From: Paragordius varius | Taxonomy: Eukaryota; Nematomorpha | Length of the DNA stretch: 64,000 nt | NCBI GenBank assembly: GCA_964247055.1 | Contig: OZ176051.1 | Location: forward strand, 4,402,001 to 4,466,000 | Direction of reading: 5' to 3' | Shown here: in pieces, positions 1 to 11,609 of the stretch | How the letters are laid out: each line of letters begins with the position of its first letter | Position numbering within the stretch: position 1 is the stretch's first letter | Notes under the pieces: generated by a model | Told to the model about the DNA's origin: nothing | Database searches by the model: none | What the model saw: the letters and a program-made list of their open reading frames with translations, nothing else | Made by a program: the position numbers and the translations under genes

Positions 1-678
1 TGTATGAAAAATTATCTTACATAAAACGATATTTGAGGTGGTATGGGTTGGCCCATCATATTATATGTTGTTTGATGTGAAGGTTGATTTTCAAGTGTCG
101 GTATTGATTGTTGCACGGGTACAGTCATTTGTGATTTATTGTTGTAATTTAGCTGGTTAGTTGTCGTAATCGAATTTAACGTATTTATATGGCGGCCATT
201 ATTAATATAATCATTATTTGTTGGTAATGAATTTCTTTTATCATTATTGGTATTAAACTTTGTTGGGTGGTTGTCGGTTTCCATTGTTTTTAGTACATTT
301 TGGGGTATTTTATTGGGCTGTAGGTTCAAAGTTGTGTTGACTATAGAAAATAATGTAAATATAATAAACAGTTAAAAAATAAATCGTGTTTTTATATGTA
401 TTTAAAAGATTAATTTAATTTAAAACCACCTGAAAACCAGCTCATGGGTGTTTTAAAATGCCAAAATTTATTGAATGTATACAAAATGTTAACAAAGTAT
501 GTAAGCTTACTATCAAAAGGACCAATGCCTAAAAATGATTGAAAATCAAAAAATGAATTTTAGATTGGTAATAAATAAAAAATTGGTTAAATGGATATTT
601 AAAGCGAAAATCACAGTTTACAAAAAAGTTTTTTTTATAAAACTTCTCGTTACTAATATGCGATATTTAAATCCGATT
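1..678. repeat. Contig X: assembly duplicate of 15368-16045
   Basis: This stretch repeats 15368-16045 at a constant offset of 15367, with no difference seen. It stops at a 200-N gap. Its last base matches 16045, directly before the base (16046) at which the contig after the second gap starts. It carries one lingerer exon (21-340) and part of the flanking intron. I read it as the left half of a chromosome copy that was cut during scaffolding. Confidence 0.9.
21..340 (-). CDS. lig: lingerer/UBAP2-like, exon 10 only (contig X copy)
   Basis: This is exon 10 of the lingerer gene described at 10175-19277, in its contig X copy. It is 320 nt, entered in phase 1 after an AG acceptor and left in phase 0 at a GTAAGA donor. 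It encodes about 107 residues of low-complexity sequence rich in Asn, Thr, Gln and Pro, with no recognisable domain. Exons 11-20 of this copy should lie to the left of the window. Exons 9-1 lie in contig Z at 34070-37232, so the gene is split by an inserted contig. Confidence 0.85.
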
Positions 679-878
679 NNNNNNNNNNNNNNNNNNNNNN
701 NNNNNNNNNNNNNNNNNNNNNNNNNNNNNNNNNNNNNNNNNNNNNNNNNNNNNNNNNNNNNNNNNNNNNNNNNNNNNNNNNNNNNNNNNNNNNNNNNNNN
801 NNNNNNNNNNNNNNNNNNNNNNNNNNNNNNNNNNNNNNNNNNNNNNNNNNNNNNNNNNNNNNNNNNNNNNNNNNNNNN
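679..878. other. Assembly gap, 200 N
   Basis: Exactly 200 N. The same fixed length at 33801-34000 points to scaffolding gaps of arbitrary size rather than measured gaps. Translated runs of X across it are meaningless. Confidence 0.98.
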
Positions 879-2122
879 AATATTCAAATTATCAATTTTT
901 TTATGTCCTTTCATTTTACAAAATATACACATTGATATAATATAGTAACGAGAGCTATTATTGGTCATTTCAGTCTCTTAATTGGCTTAATAAACATATT
1001 TGCTGATATGTTTAATTTTTATTTTAAGTAGTCGTCCTTAAAATTACTGTTACATTACAACAATGGAATATTCAATCTTTCAATTAAAAAAAAACGAAAA
1101 TAATTAAAATGAAAAATCTTAACAACTGACATGTAAATAACCCAAATAGCCATTCAAAATACCAAAATAAATGACAAATATTAGCTCTCGTTACTACGGT
1201 ATAAAGATAAATATCAATTTTGTTGTGTATACAAGCAACAATAATAAAAAAGTTACAAAAGTTTTGCCGTAAAATTTCATTACATAATAAAAATTAAATA
1301 CAAAATACATTCATTCCATTCCATAAAAGCCACATTATAATATAAGCAATAAAAATAATAATTATAATTATTATTATTATTATGTAATCGAAAAAATAAG
1401 ATATAAAAGTTTTACTTAAAGGAAAAAAAGGAAAGAAAAGGTATTTATTTTGCATTTTTTCATTACTACACTACTTGATTCATAAAACCTACCATTGTCG
1501 CTTTAATAATATTCCAGGAAACATTTATATGTGACAAAAATGAAAAAAAAAACATTTCATATTACTCATTACCAATAACAGTACAAAAATTTTTTGTATA
1601 AAATTAAAGCCAAAAACTAGACGAAATTTGATATATAATAATTTTAGATTATCGAAACATTTTTATCCTTAGAATTCTAGTAATATTACTAAAAATTAAA
1701 ACCGGAAACTATTTTTTTCGGAAAATATAGTTGTGGTGTCACTTTCTTATACCTTGTAACATAAAAATGTAAAATTGTACAACTAGAGATAAGATGTCTT
1801 ATCCCAACACAAATATGATAAGAATGTAATAATTAAATATTAGGTGCGGTTAATGCGTGTTTATAAATAAATAATCTTGAATATTATTTAGTTTTTTGGA
1901 TAAATATTTTAATTATATTACACTTTGAATATTTTATTTTGTAAAAAAAACTTGTTATATATTAAAGTTTTGAGAGAAAATTATTAAACTAAAACGATTC
2001 TATGTAACCATAATTTGTACTCTCGTAAAATTAATGTAATATTAATCAATATACAAGTTTTTTATATGGCAAATAAAATTAAAGAAATGATGATAAAACT
2101 AAAAGAAAAACAATAAATATAC
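879..2122. other. A+T-rich non-coding stretch, probably intron of the shep-like gene
   Basis: I see no exon-like reading frame, RNA gene or element here. It lies downstream of the shep-like exon on the minus strand, so it is probably intron. The next exon, which should complete RRM1, is not visible before the contig end at 879. Confidence 0.5.
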
Positions 2123-2421
2123 TTTTTACACAGGTTATTTAAATACTGATCTGTAACTGTTTTATCCAACCCTTTTATATACAAATTTGTCTTTGAGAGA
2201 ATATATTGACGGCCGCCAATCGTTGCGGTTTCACACTTAGTAGCTTTACAAGATGCATTTAAAGTAGAATTTTCTTGGGATGTATATAAGGTTGGAGAAT
2301 CCAATGTTTCAGACATTGATGAAATTTTTAAATTGGTTAAAGATAAAGTTATTGCACCGGAATCATGGGCAGATGTTTTAATATCTTGAAAAGAGGACGA
2401 ATAAGTGATTTTAACATTATC
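2123..2421 (-). CDS. shep: RBMS/alan-shepard-like RNA-binding protein, one internal exon
   Basis: This is an internal exon of 299 nt on the minus strand, between an AG acceptor (plus bases 2422-2423) and a GTATAT donor (2121-2122). Its reading frame ends with the start of an RRM: LSKTNLYIKGLDKTVTDQYL. That matches beta-1 (RNP2) and helix 1 of the first RRM of RBMS proteins and Drosophila shep, where LSKTNLYIRGL is nearly invariant. The roughly 75 residues before it are Ser/Thr-rich and unremarkable, as is usual for the N-terminal region of this family. These proteins bind A/U-rich single-stranded RNA and act in neuronal mRNA regulation and insulator control. The rest of RRM1, RRM2 and the C terminus are not in the window. 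A processed pseudogene is unlikely because proper splice sites flank the exon. Confidence 0.8.
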
Positions 2422-2709
2422 CTAAAAATATTATAAAAAAGCTTACTTTGAAAACGGGTTCAAGGGAAATTTTGGATTCTATTGTGGTGAGAGTTAACTC
2501 TAAAACTATAATATATATTTATCAAACCTTTCTTCCCTTTGGTTAACTTTGATTTTAAACCAACACGTGGTTTATTATTAAAATTTGAAGACATTAAAAC
2601 CAGCTAGTTAAGTCGATCCTTAAAAACATGTGGTATATTAAACGCTGTTGGACACATTTGTAGAATGAAAAATTAGGCTGTGGTCGGTAAAAATATTTAT
2701 TTTTGGTTT

Positions 2710-3846
2710 CACTTTGATTCAAATTGGGGTATCTAAATACCTCAGATAAATTTAAGTTAAATTTTTTATAAAACTACTGAAAGAAACCAATTTAAATTTA
2801 TGCTTCTATCCTAATAAAAATTAAACTATGCCAAAATATCCAAATAATATTTTGTTTTAAAAAAAAGTTCCATGTCAAATTACTTCGACGCCATTTTTAT
2901 TTTATAAAATTTTTGCAAAATATCGTCTTCATTTAATTTTAACACTTGTATACAATACATTCATCTTAGTCCTTCGATTCAAATTGGGATAGTTAAATAC
3001 CCCAGGCCTGTTTAAAATTAAATTCTTTAAAATATATGGAAGGAATCGATACCATGGCATAATCTTGCACCTATATAACATTAATAAACCGAAATATATA
3101 AAAAATATATATTCAAAAATACTTGATATAACTTATTTTAAGCTAAAACCGAAAGGTAAAAATTTATTCAACGTGACATGCTTATAGTAAAATTGAAAAA
3201 TAATACCAAATAAACAGCTTTTTCTATTTCTATCAATGTTAGATGTCATTTAAATAAGAAATTAGTTTAAATATTACCCTTAAAATTAAATGAAGACGAT
3301 ATTTTGAAAAAATTTTGTAAAATCAAAATGGCGTCGAAGTAGTTTGACATGAAACTTTTTTAAAAAACAAAATTTACTTTAGATATTTTGGCATATTTTT
3401 ATAATTATTAGGATAAAAGCATAAATTTAAATTAGAACCGTGTCCTTGAGTAGTTTTTTAAAAATCCTAATTGAAATTTAGTCTGGGTTATTTAGATACT
3501 CCAATTTGGATCGAATGTTAAAGGGAAAATTAAAGCTAAATTTTTATTTAAATTACATCTAACATTGATAGAAATAGAAGGTTTTTTTTTTCTTATTTTT
3601 ACCATTGCACACATGTCACGTTGTCTAAAGTTTTACCTTTCGGGTTTAGCTTAAAATAAGTAATATCAAATATTTTTAAATAAAAATTTTATATATTCCG
3701 GTTTATTAATGTTATATCAATGCACATTTTGCCATGGTTTCGATTCCTTCCATATTTTTTAAAGTATATAATTTTAACCAGGCCTGGGGTATTCAATTAT
3801 CTCAATTTGAATCGAAGGGCTGAAATGAATGATGTGTTGTATCCAA
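2710..3846 (-). mobile_element. TTAA-flanked MITE, family A, interrupted by a second copy
   Basis: This is a family A element in reverse orientation, in two halves: 2710-2942 (its right end) and 3518-3846 (its left end). A forward copy (2943-3517) sits between them. The outer ends carry the family signature, CACTT...GATTCAAATTGGGGTA, which forms a short sub-terminal hairpin with the following TACCCC. TTAA is kept at 3847-3850, while the left target site has drifted. It has no coding capacity. Confidence 0.8.
2943..3517 (+). mobile_element. TTAA-flanked MITE, family A, nested copy
   Basis: A 575-bp family A element begins CACTTGTATACAATACATTC and ends with GGATCGAATG, a drifted form of the family end GAATCGAAGTG. 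TTAA stands on both sides (2939-2942 and 3518-3521). It lies inside an opposite-facing member of its own family. Shared internal landmarks are the CCATGG near the left end, the segment AAAATGGCGTCGAAGTAG, and a terminal GGGT(A/T)ATTTAGATAC hairpin. The TTAA target suggests piggyBac-type mobilisation, but I see no transposase. Confidence 0.85.
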
Positions 3847-3850
3847 TTAA

Positions 3851-4559
3851 GCCAGTTGTAGTCACAGAAAATTTTTAAAAAATATCATCTTGCCTCAAGG
3901 ATCGCGCACCAATTTTATAATTCTTTGACAACAGATAATTTTATAATCAAAATGAGTATATCAAAAAATATAATAAATATTCATAGCCATAAAATAGGAC
4001 TTAGGGCCGCTTCCACTTTTTAAAACCAAATATTAACCAAGAACTTATGTAATGAAGTTATTGGGATATTTAGATTATATTTTGAGACTTTTTTAATTTA
4101 ATATTTACTTACCAAGTGTTCTTTGTACTAGAGCTTTAAAATAAAAAAGCGATTAATTTGTTTTTGCTAGGATATGATTATCATATCTAGAGGGCCCTGT
4201 CACGCTTCGCTGTGACTTAGTCTCACGGATAATTATTCTTATTAATTTGCAATAAATAGAGGTAATGGAGAGGAAAATAATAAAAAACATATTTACTAAA
4301 TATCTTTAATTATTCTTTTACAGGTTTTTGCATAAGCTCAAATATTGTTTACTCGAAATAAACCATATTTAAACTGTCCCTTAATAAAGTTAATATTCAA
4401 CTATCATTGGATTTATTTTGAGATTTTCGTTTTATGAAATCATGGTTAAAAGCTTATTTTATTTTGAATTTGTGTTTACACATCCGGGATCAAGGGATAT
4501 AAAAAGTAAATCATTTGTGGTCCCTTTTTAAAGAAAAAGAATGATATTATACAAATCCC
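3851..4559. other. A+T-rich spacer with two short hairpins
   Basis: No gene seen. Two perfect or near-perfect short hairpins lie close together: GATATGA-TTA-TCATATC at 4171-4187 and GTCACGC-TTC-GCTGTGAC at 4199-4216. The second is G+C-rich in an otherwise A+T-rich setting. Confidence 0.5.
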
Positions 4560-6060
4560 CCAGAAATGTGTTTAACTAAACTCATATGTTTCTTAAGTTT
4601 TTTGAAAATTAGCTCCAAAACCACGCCCTTTTTATATGGCGTCTTAGTTTTAAACCGACCCCTACCCATAGACCTTTATAAGAAAAAGCGAGTAAAATTC
4701 TTTGCCTTTAGGGCAAATATTTGTTCATCTTTGATACCATCGTCTCATATGCAAAAATAATCGTTTTATGATGACGTATTTTTGGAGCATAAAGGCCCCA
4801 AATTAATGGCTAATAAAAAAACGCCTGAACTTTTTACCTGGTTACGGGTAATATAGCTTTACATAAGCTCATATGGCTTCATAAACTTTCTGTAAATTAG
4901 CTCCAAAACAACGCAATTTTTGTATAATGGCGCAGTTTTTGGCGGGTAGCTCTTAACCCAGGGGCAAATATAAAATAAGCGTTGGGCAAAATTTTTGCCT
5001 TTATGTGGGGAATATCTGGAATTATCATGGATTCCATATGTTCTTATTAGACATATAGGTCAGAAATTTGGTTCCAAGGGCATGCTATATTGATAGATGA
5101 CGCAGTTTTACGCGGGTACCCTCCTAACCAGGGGCGTAACAAAAAAGGCTCAATTAAAATTTTTGCCTTTATTTGGATAATACCTGGAATCATGATTGAT
5201 TGCATATGCTCTCGTGAAATTATAAAAAAATTTCCTTAAAACCAAAGAGTTATTCTATGGTGGCACATTTTTACGGGCAAGGGCCTGGGTAATATTTTAA
5301 GCCCTTATTGAACTCTATGACCTGAAAAGTTTTTTGCCTCCAAAGTCACGATGTATCGATATGGTGGCGCAGTTGTTGGTGGGTAACCTCCTGCCCATAG
5401 GACAATGTAAAAAAAAATTTCCTGTATAGGGAATACATGGAATCATCATTCATTCCATATGTTTTTAATAGTTTTTGGAGAATGGCTTCATAACTAAATA
5501 ATAGTTGAATGATATTTTATTAGGGCGTAAAGGCCCTAATTAACGGCTAATTCAAAAAAACCGCCCGACTTAAATTTTTCCCTTTATACGGGGAATATTT
5601 CGGGCCCTTATTAATCTTATATGGCCTGATAGTTTTCTGAGAATTAACTCCTAAACAACGCAATTTGGATATGGTGGAGCCGTCGGTTAGGTCCCTACCC
5701 AGAGTCTGATACAAAAAAAGCGCTTGATTAAAATTTTTGTCTTTTTACGGAAAATACCTGGAATCATGATTGATTCCATATGCTCTCATTAGTTTTTGGA
5801 AAAATTGCATCAAAATTAAAAAACATTCTATGGTGGCGCATTTGAGGTGTGAAGTGCCTAATTAACGGCTCATTTTAAAAAACCGTACGACCTAAATTTT
5901 TGCCTTGTTACGGGTAATATTTTAAGCACGTATTGAACTCATATGGCCTGGTAGGTGAAATTCAGCCCCAAAGGCACGCTATTTCGATATGACGGGGCAG
6001 TTTTTGCAGGTATGTCCTTGAGCAGCCAATATAATAATGCGCACGACTAAAATTTTTACC
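4560..6060. repeat. Degenerate tandem array, period about 315 bp
   Basis: The stretch repeats a diverged unit about four to five times. Landmarks recur in fixed order: a 'gattccatatg' box (near 5029, 5450 and 5770), a 'ctcatatggcct' box (near 4867, 5318, 5618 and 5938), then 'tatggtggcgcagtttttg', 'gggtaacctcc..ccca' and 'aaatttttgcctttat'. Spacing of the last copies is about 300-320 bp. There is no long open frame, although the units are richer in G+C than the surroundings. It could be an old satellite or the internal tandem repeats of a larger element. Confidence 0.6.
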
Positions 6061-6094
6061 TTATCTGGAATCTTCATTAAATATTTACGGTCTC

Positions 6095-6495
6095 ATACCC
6101 TGGGCAAAAATAGATTCGAAAAATTATTTTTGTGGACATAATTTTTTGAAAAAATGGCATTTTACGGGGGGAGCGGGTAAAAAGAGGGCCTAAATTAAAA
6201 AAGCAAGCCGACTATGTTCGGCGCAATCGAAAGTAAAAAATCATATTTGAAATCGAATGGTCCAACACATTTTCTGGAATATTTCAAAGACACGATTTTT
6301 GTGGACCTCTTTCAAAAAAACCCGTTTTTTACACGGGGTGGGCCCGAACTGGTGGCCTAAGTCAAAAAAGGGCGAATCGCGGCATTCATTAATGATTATA
6401 GTTTTTCGACATTTGGATTTGAATAAGGCTACCGGTTTTCTGGAAAGAGAACACAAAGCCAGCATTTTCCATGTTTATAAATATATAGATTATAA
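6095..6495 (+). repeat. Repeat family C, plus-strand copy
   Basis: About 400 bp that recur in reverse at 56925-57330. Shared blocks include the 'ggggggagcgggtaaaaagagggcc' region, 'gactatgttcg', 'aagacacgatttttgtgga', 'acccgttttt.acacgggg' and 'attcattaatgattata'. Both copies keep a reading frame ending KASIFH(V/F)YKYID (here 6257-6550 on plus). Not recognised as a known element. Confidence 0.65.
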
Positions 6496-6599
6496 TAACT
6501 TGAATACAAAGGAGTTAAATGTATACCCTAGGCCAACAATTAATATTTAAAAAACACTAAAAAGGAGGTCACAATTTAGATTTTATGAATCTATTTTAA

Positions 6600-8605
6600 C
6601 ACTTTTTGACTTTTTCTATTTTGTGCGAGATCTGTATTAGTTTTCTACCCGATAGATAAAAGTAGTAATCAAACTACTGTGAATGTAAGTAGATATTAAT
6701 ATAACATTAGGTAAAAAAGCTTATATTTTTACAGTTTTCTAACTTCTAAATAATAAAATTGGGACAACTCCAGAACATAATTGACAAACAGTTGATAATT
6801 ATAATATATCAGTCGTTCGTAGCCTAAACGCTTTTTAAAAGTTAATTATTCACATTTTTCAAACATAATATACATTTGTTGCCTGTTGCATTCGCAGTTT
6901 AAAAAAAAATAAAAAAATTGCTGCGAAAAAAATTGAAATGGGGATTTTTTTACAATTTATATTATAAAAAAGTTTGTATCATGCGCATAAAAGACTAAAG
7001 AAACCATATTATTAAATTTGGCCCAATTTTATAAATATTTTTAAGATTTTGAAATTATAATGGACATGGGGAATGGTATTACTCCAAAAGGTCAAAGAAA
7101 AAAAGCCAAAATAAATAACCCAAATTACATTTAAAAAAACCATTTTTAGTTCACATCATTAAAAAATAGTGTAATCACATTTGAAAAATGCTTTAATTCG
7201 CATTATATTTAACGTTAGCTAATGCACATATGTCATGTCTAAATTTTTGACTTCAGGTTTATTCAGAAAAAAGAAAATTCCACATCATTAATAAATATAT
7301 TTTATATTTCAATGCATCAATGTTTTAAATAATGCTATTTTCAAATGATTCAATATACATTCCATAATTTTGAATATAATTTATTTAACAAGATGGCCGC
7401 CAACTACCCAATTTGTATCGGAGGACTAAGGAGTTTTTAAAGATTCAGTTAATTTTTTTCCGTAGACAATACTGCGTTCAAAATCGGGGGGTATAAAAAT
7501 ATGATGAAATATATAAATTCTTAGGAAAACGTACCAGGATTATCATGGTTTTTTTAGTTTTGGCACTTAAGAGCGAATTAGGAATTATTTACACTTTTGT
7601 GGTAAGGGCTCCATATCAAAAAATGGCAAAATTTGTATAATAAATAAATATTTTTTGGTAAAAGCTAAATGCTTTATTTTAAAATATCACTAAAATATAT
7701 AAGCTGCATATAAAAAGCAAAAATAAAAATTTTTATTCAAAAATAGTTGATATTACTTTTAAGCTAAATCCGAACGGTAAAAATTTAGTCAACGTGACAT
7801 GTGTGCAATGGTAAAGTTGAAAATATTACAAAATAAACCGCTTTGTATTTTTCTATCAATGTTAGTTTGTAAAATAAAAATGGCGTCGAAGTAGTTTGAG
7901 ATGGAGCTTTTTTTAAAAACAAAATTTTATCAAGATGTTTTGGCATATTTATATAATATTTATCAGGATAGAAGCATAAATTTAAATTGGGACCGTTTCC
8001 TTCAGTCGTTTTTTAAAAATATTAATTTAAATTCAGTCTGGGGTATTTAGATACCCCAACTTGAATCGAAGTGTTAAAGCGTTGCTATACCATTCACACT
8101 CAAAACACAGTGTCCACAAAAAAATCCTGATGAATTATAATGGTTTTGGCTCTTACGAGAGATTTGAGATTTCATGACCTTTTATTGTAGTCTTATATCC
8201 CAGAACGATTGGAAATTTGGATATCTTTAAAATAATTTAAGATAATAAACCGAATTTAAAAATATGATTTCTTTAGCCTTTTAGGCGCACAATACAAATT
8301 TCTAAATTATGTAAAATTGTGAAAAAATCTTTATCTCAAACATTGGCCGCCATTTTTTGTTTAAATTTTTTAAATCGCTAAAACAATAGGGAAATAAAGT
8401 ATATTATGGTTAGCAAATGTAGACACATAAACTTTAGTAAGATTTCAGGTTATTTTTTATCAGCGAAAATTGAATTTTATTTCAATCGTTTGGGAACTGT
8501 CTTAATTTTAGACGCTAGAAATTACAATATTTTAATATAAGCCTTTTTGTCTATTAAAGGCGAACAATGTTTAATAATTAAATTTAAATAAAACCCTCAA
8601 AACAG
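6600..8605. repeat. Fold-back family E, interrupted by pieces of families B and A
   Basis: TTAA plus CACTT at 6596-6604 opens a family E arm (about 6600-7095) with its landmarks: 'ttgggacaactccaga', 'cctgttgcattcgc' and a run like 'gcgcataaaagactaaaga'. The matching arm in reverse lies at about 8165-8605. Between them are a family B piece (about 7530-7690), a family A right half (about 7720-8074, ending GAATCGAAG then TGTTAA) and the first bases of another family B copy (about 8105-8160). I read this as successive insertions of non-coding elements into one another. The stretch 7100-7530 is unassigned. Confidence 0.55.
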
Positions 8606-8607
8606 CC

Positions 8608-9050
8608 CTCTTTTGTGGTAACCGCTCCATATCAGAAAATAGCAAATTTTGCGCACATTTTGTAGAATAAAGTTTTTTGGTAAAACTAAATTCTCCATTC
8701 CTTAAAATATATTTATGTATAATAAGCTACGTATGAAAATTCCGAAAGTCCCAAATTTTTTTGCTCTTCTCTGAGCTACTTGTCATAAAATAATAAAAAA
8801 TCCGAGATTGAGCGATAAATATTAAATACTTTTAAAAAAAGCATATCAAAAATCTAATTAGCGAATTTTGTCGAAGCCTTCATACTATTAGCATGATGAA
8901 ACCGTATAAAAACGCTTAAAGATACTACTTTTAATTTAAAGGTGCGCTTTCTTAAAAATTTTGGTAAATTATGTAAAAATATTTTAAATATAAAGACCAA
9001 CAAATATTTAGGAAAATGAAATAAGATAATTTTTTCAGGTTACGCCTTCT
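8608..9050 (+). repeat. Family B half element
   Basis: It shares 'tttgtggtaa..gctccatatcagaaaa', 'gcaaa.tttgcg' and 'gtcccaaatttttttgctctt' with copies near 25045, 29285 and 56390. This is the left half of a fold-back family that is complete at 29285-30186. Non-coding. Confidence 0.5.
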
Positions 9051-10174
9051 CATAATTTTTAGTTCAAGAATAATCCCTAAATATCAACAGCACCATAAAT
9101 TGTAGCGAGCATAATTATTTACCCACGGAAAATGAGTCATGCCATATATCATTGGTCAAACTGCAGCCCACGAACCGGATTCGATCCTTAAATCGATTTT
9201 TCTGGTCACCTGCAAAAATAAAATTTCATCATGCAAGTCTAAATCGACTCACATCACAATATTAGGATTATATTTGGAATGTGATGAAAAAACAAAAATC
9301 TCGCCATTTTAAATAATGTGATACTTAATTAAACATATTTTTAATTTATGATTGAAAACATGTTTATTAAATCAATACACTTACTCTTATTTTTGAATTA
9401 ACGTCATTAAAAATTATGCGTGACCAATAGCGATTATTTATAAAATAAAGATCACAAACTGTATACATTACACCAGAAAATGTGACTAAATTTTCATTTA
9501 TTTCTTATCGGCACACCTTATAAAGCGCAAAAAACATGTATGATACTTAAAAAAGGATATGATGCCAGAGATTTTAAAATTGCCATAAGCAATCAACCTA
9601 AATATATTTTAAAACTAAATTGGTGTACAACTGTTTGACATATTATTTTTACGAAAGAATAATATACGCAAAATATAGTATTTATTAATGCAACGAATTA
9701 AAAGTTAAATATGGTTGGTATTATATATATATAATGGTAAAACATCCATAATATATGGCAAAACAAAATCCAAATGTATATGTATTCGTTACTATCCAAA
9801 AAATAAAAAGAATGTTGTTCGATTAAGGTAGAAATTCTTAGAGAAAAACAAAATAGTTGTGTTATGACTAAATTATTGTTGGTGTGTTAATATTCAATAA
9901 TAATAATCCAATTTGTTGTGTAAACAATTATTTATAAAAATATTAAAAATTGATCCAATATCAATAGCATACAAATCTCCAAATTTAGCCAAAAAATAAT
10001 GTAAAGAAAATATAGTTGGGTAAATCTACACAAATTTTGTCTTTAATAAACGGCGCATTGAAATTTCCAAAATATAAGATATCACATAATGGACATATGT
10101 TACGTTCAAAATCAGCATAGCCCCACGTAAAATATCTTTTGACTGACGAAAAAAATCCAAAATAACTAAAATTT
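9051..10174. other. 3' flank of lingerer; no gene seen
   Basis: A+T-rich, with no exon-like frame. It should contain the lingerer 3' UTR, since transcription runs leftwards. A minus-strand ATTAAA (plus 10042-10047) and an AATAAA (plus 9681-9686) are possible poly(A) signals, and I cannot choose between them. Confidence 0.4.
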
Positions 10175-11574
10175 TCAATTCCCTTGATTCCAATACAATG
10201 GTTGCCCAGAATTCAAAGAAGATCCAGTTATAGACGGTCTGTTATTGGGTGTAACTGTAAAATATAGATACATAAACTTTATTAAAAATGGTAGTCAAAA
10301 ATTAAATTAAAATGAAGTACTAATAATTTATTGTAAAATCTATATAACAAATAAACACATTATAAAAAGGTGTGGCTCTTGCTCTTTTTTAAAGATGAGT
10401 TATGATATAACAAAATAATTTTTTTATTTAATTAACAGTGTGCATGCAAGACAGCATGCAAAATTAATTCAGATGTTAAACCAAGCTTAATATAATAATT
10501 GTGTAACACCTTATGAAAAACAAATTATTTTATATATAAGCAATGGTATAATTTAATTTGTTTGCAGAAAAATATAAAAGTCATATGCATGATAACTTAA
10601 ATATCATTGTTGATCAACACATAAAATAGGTAGTGGACACATCAAACCTTGCAAAAAAATTTAAAATAGGAATAAAAACGATATTCATTTAATATGAGTA
10701 TCTTGGAGCACTATTCCCTAGATTAATTCTATAAATTTAATTAATTTTATTAATATAAGTAATGTGTATAATATTGTGTACAATTCAAATACAACAATAA
10801 AAAAGCAGTTAAAAATATTTTCAAAAAAATCATTTATTTAATAACAATTACAAATTACTTAAATCCAAATTAAACGTAACATTAATAGGAGATCACAATA
10901 TTACAAGTTCATTAACTCGTTTAAACTTATGGTGTTCTGTATTTATAAAATATAATTTTACCCTGTAATAAATATAATATATATCCGAGATTTTTTAATG
11001 TGTAAATTAATATAACGTCCAAAAAATGATGAAATAAAAAGGTAAATTTAAATATTTTTAAAATACAATAACCCTATATAAGATTAATGTAAGAAGGTAA
11101 TATACTAAAAAAATGACATAAAAATCACTAAGGTTTAATTGAGGCAAATCCATTGAATTGGGGTTTATCAATCTTTCATTCATATAAAGCCAAACTTTTC
11201 AAATATTTTTAACTTATCAATATACAATTTTTCATTATAAATAATGGAAATAATTTCAATTTTCTAAATACTCAAAAAAATAAAAGTAAGAGTAAAATAA
11301 ATGGCCAATTAAATATTTTTTCTCTGTCTCGGATAAAGTTAATTAATTTAGTTGTATAAATTACCTTTCTGGCTGTTATCATTATGAGTCAATGTAGAAG
11401 GAGGCAAACTTAAACCATTACCTGCGCTGGATGATGAAACTCCACTACTCCCAGTTCCTAAATAAAGGAAATAATAAATATATATATAAACTAAAAGAAA
11501 GAAAATAAATGTCTAAATATTTCGTACATAAACTATATTATTTAAATTTTTATATAAGTGTTTCATATATATTA

Positions 11575-11609
<35 letters not shown>

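Noticed and set aside
535-968. Open frames through the first N gap
   Set aside because: They exist only because N codons are read as X. There is no coding signal on either side.
9150-9190. Possible tRNA B-box or hAT end (ggattcgatcc; ctgcagcccacgaacc)
   Set aside because: There is no A box or cloverleaf for a tRNA and no second end for a hAT element. At most it is a fragment.
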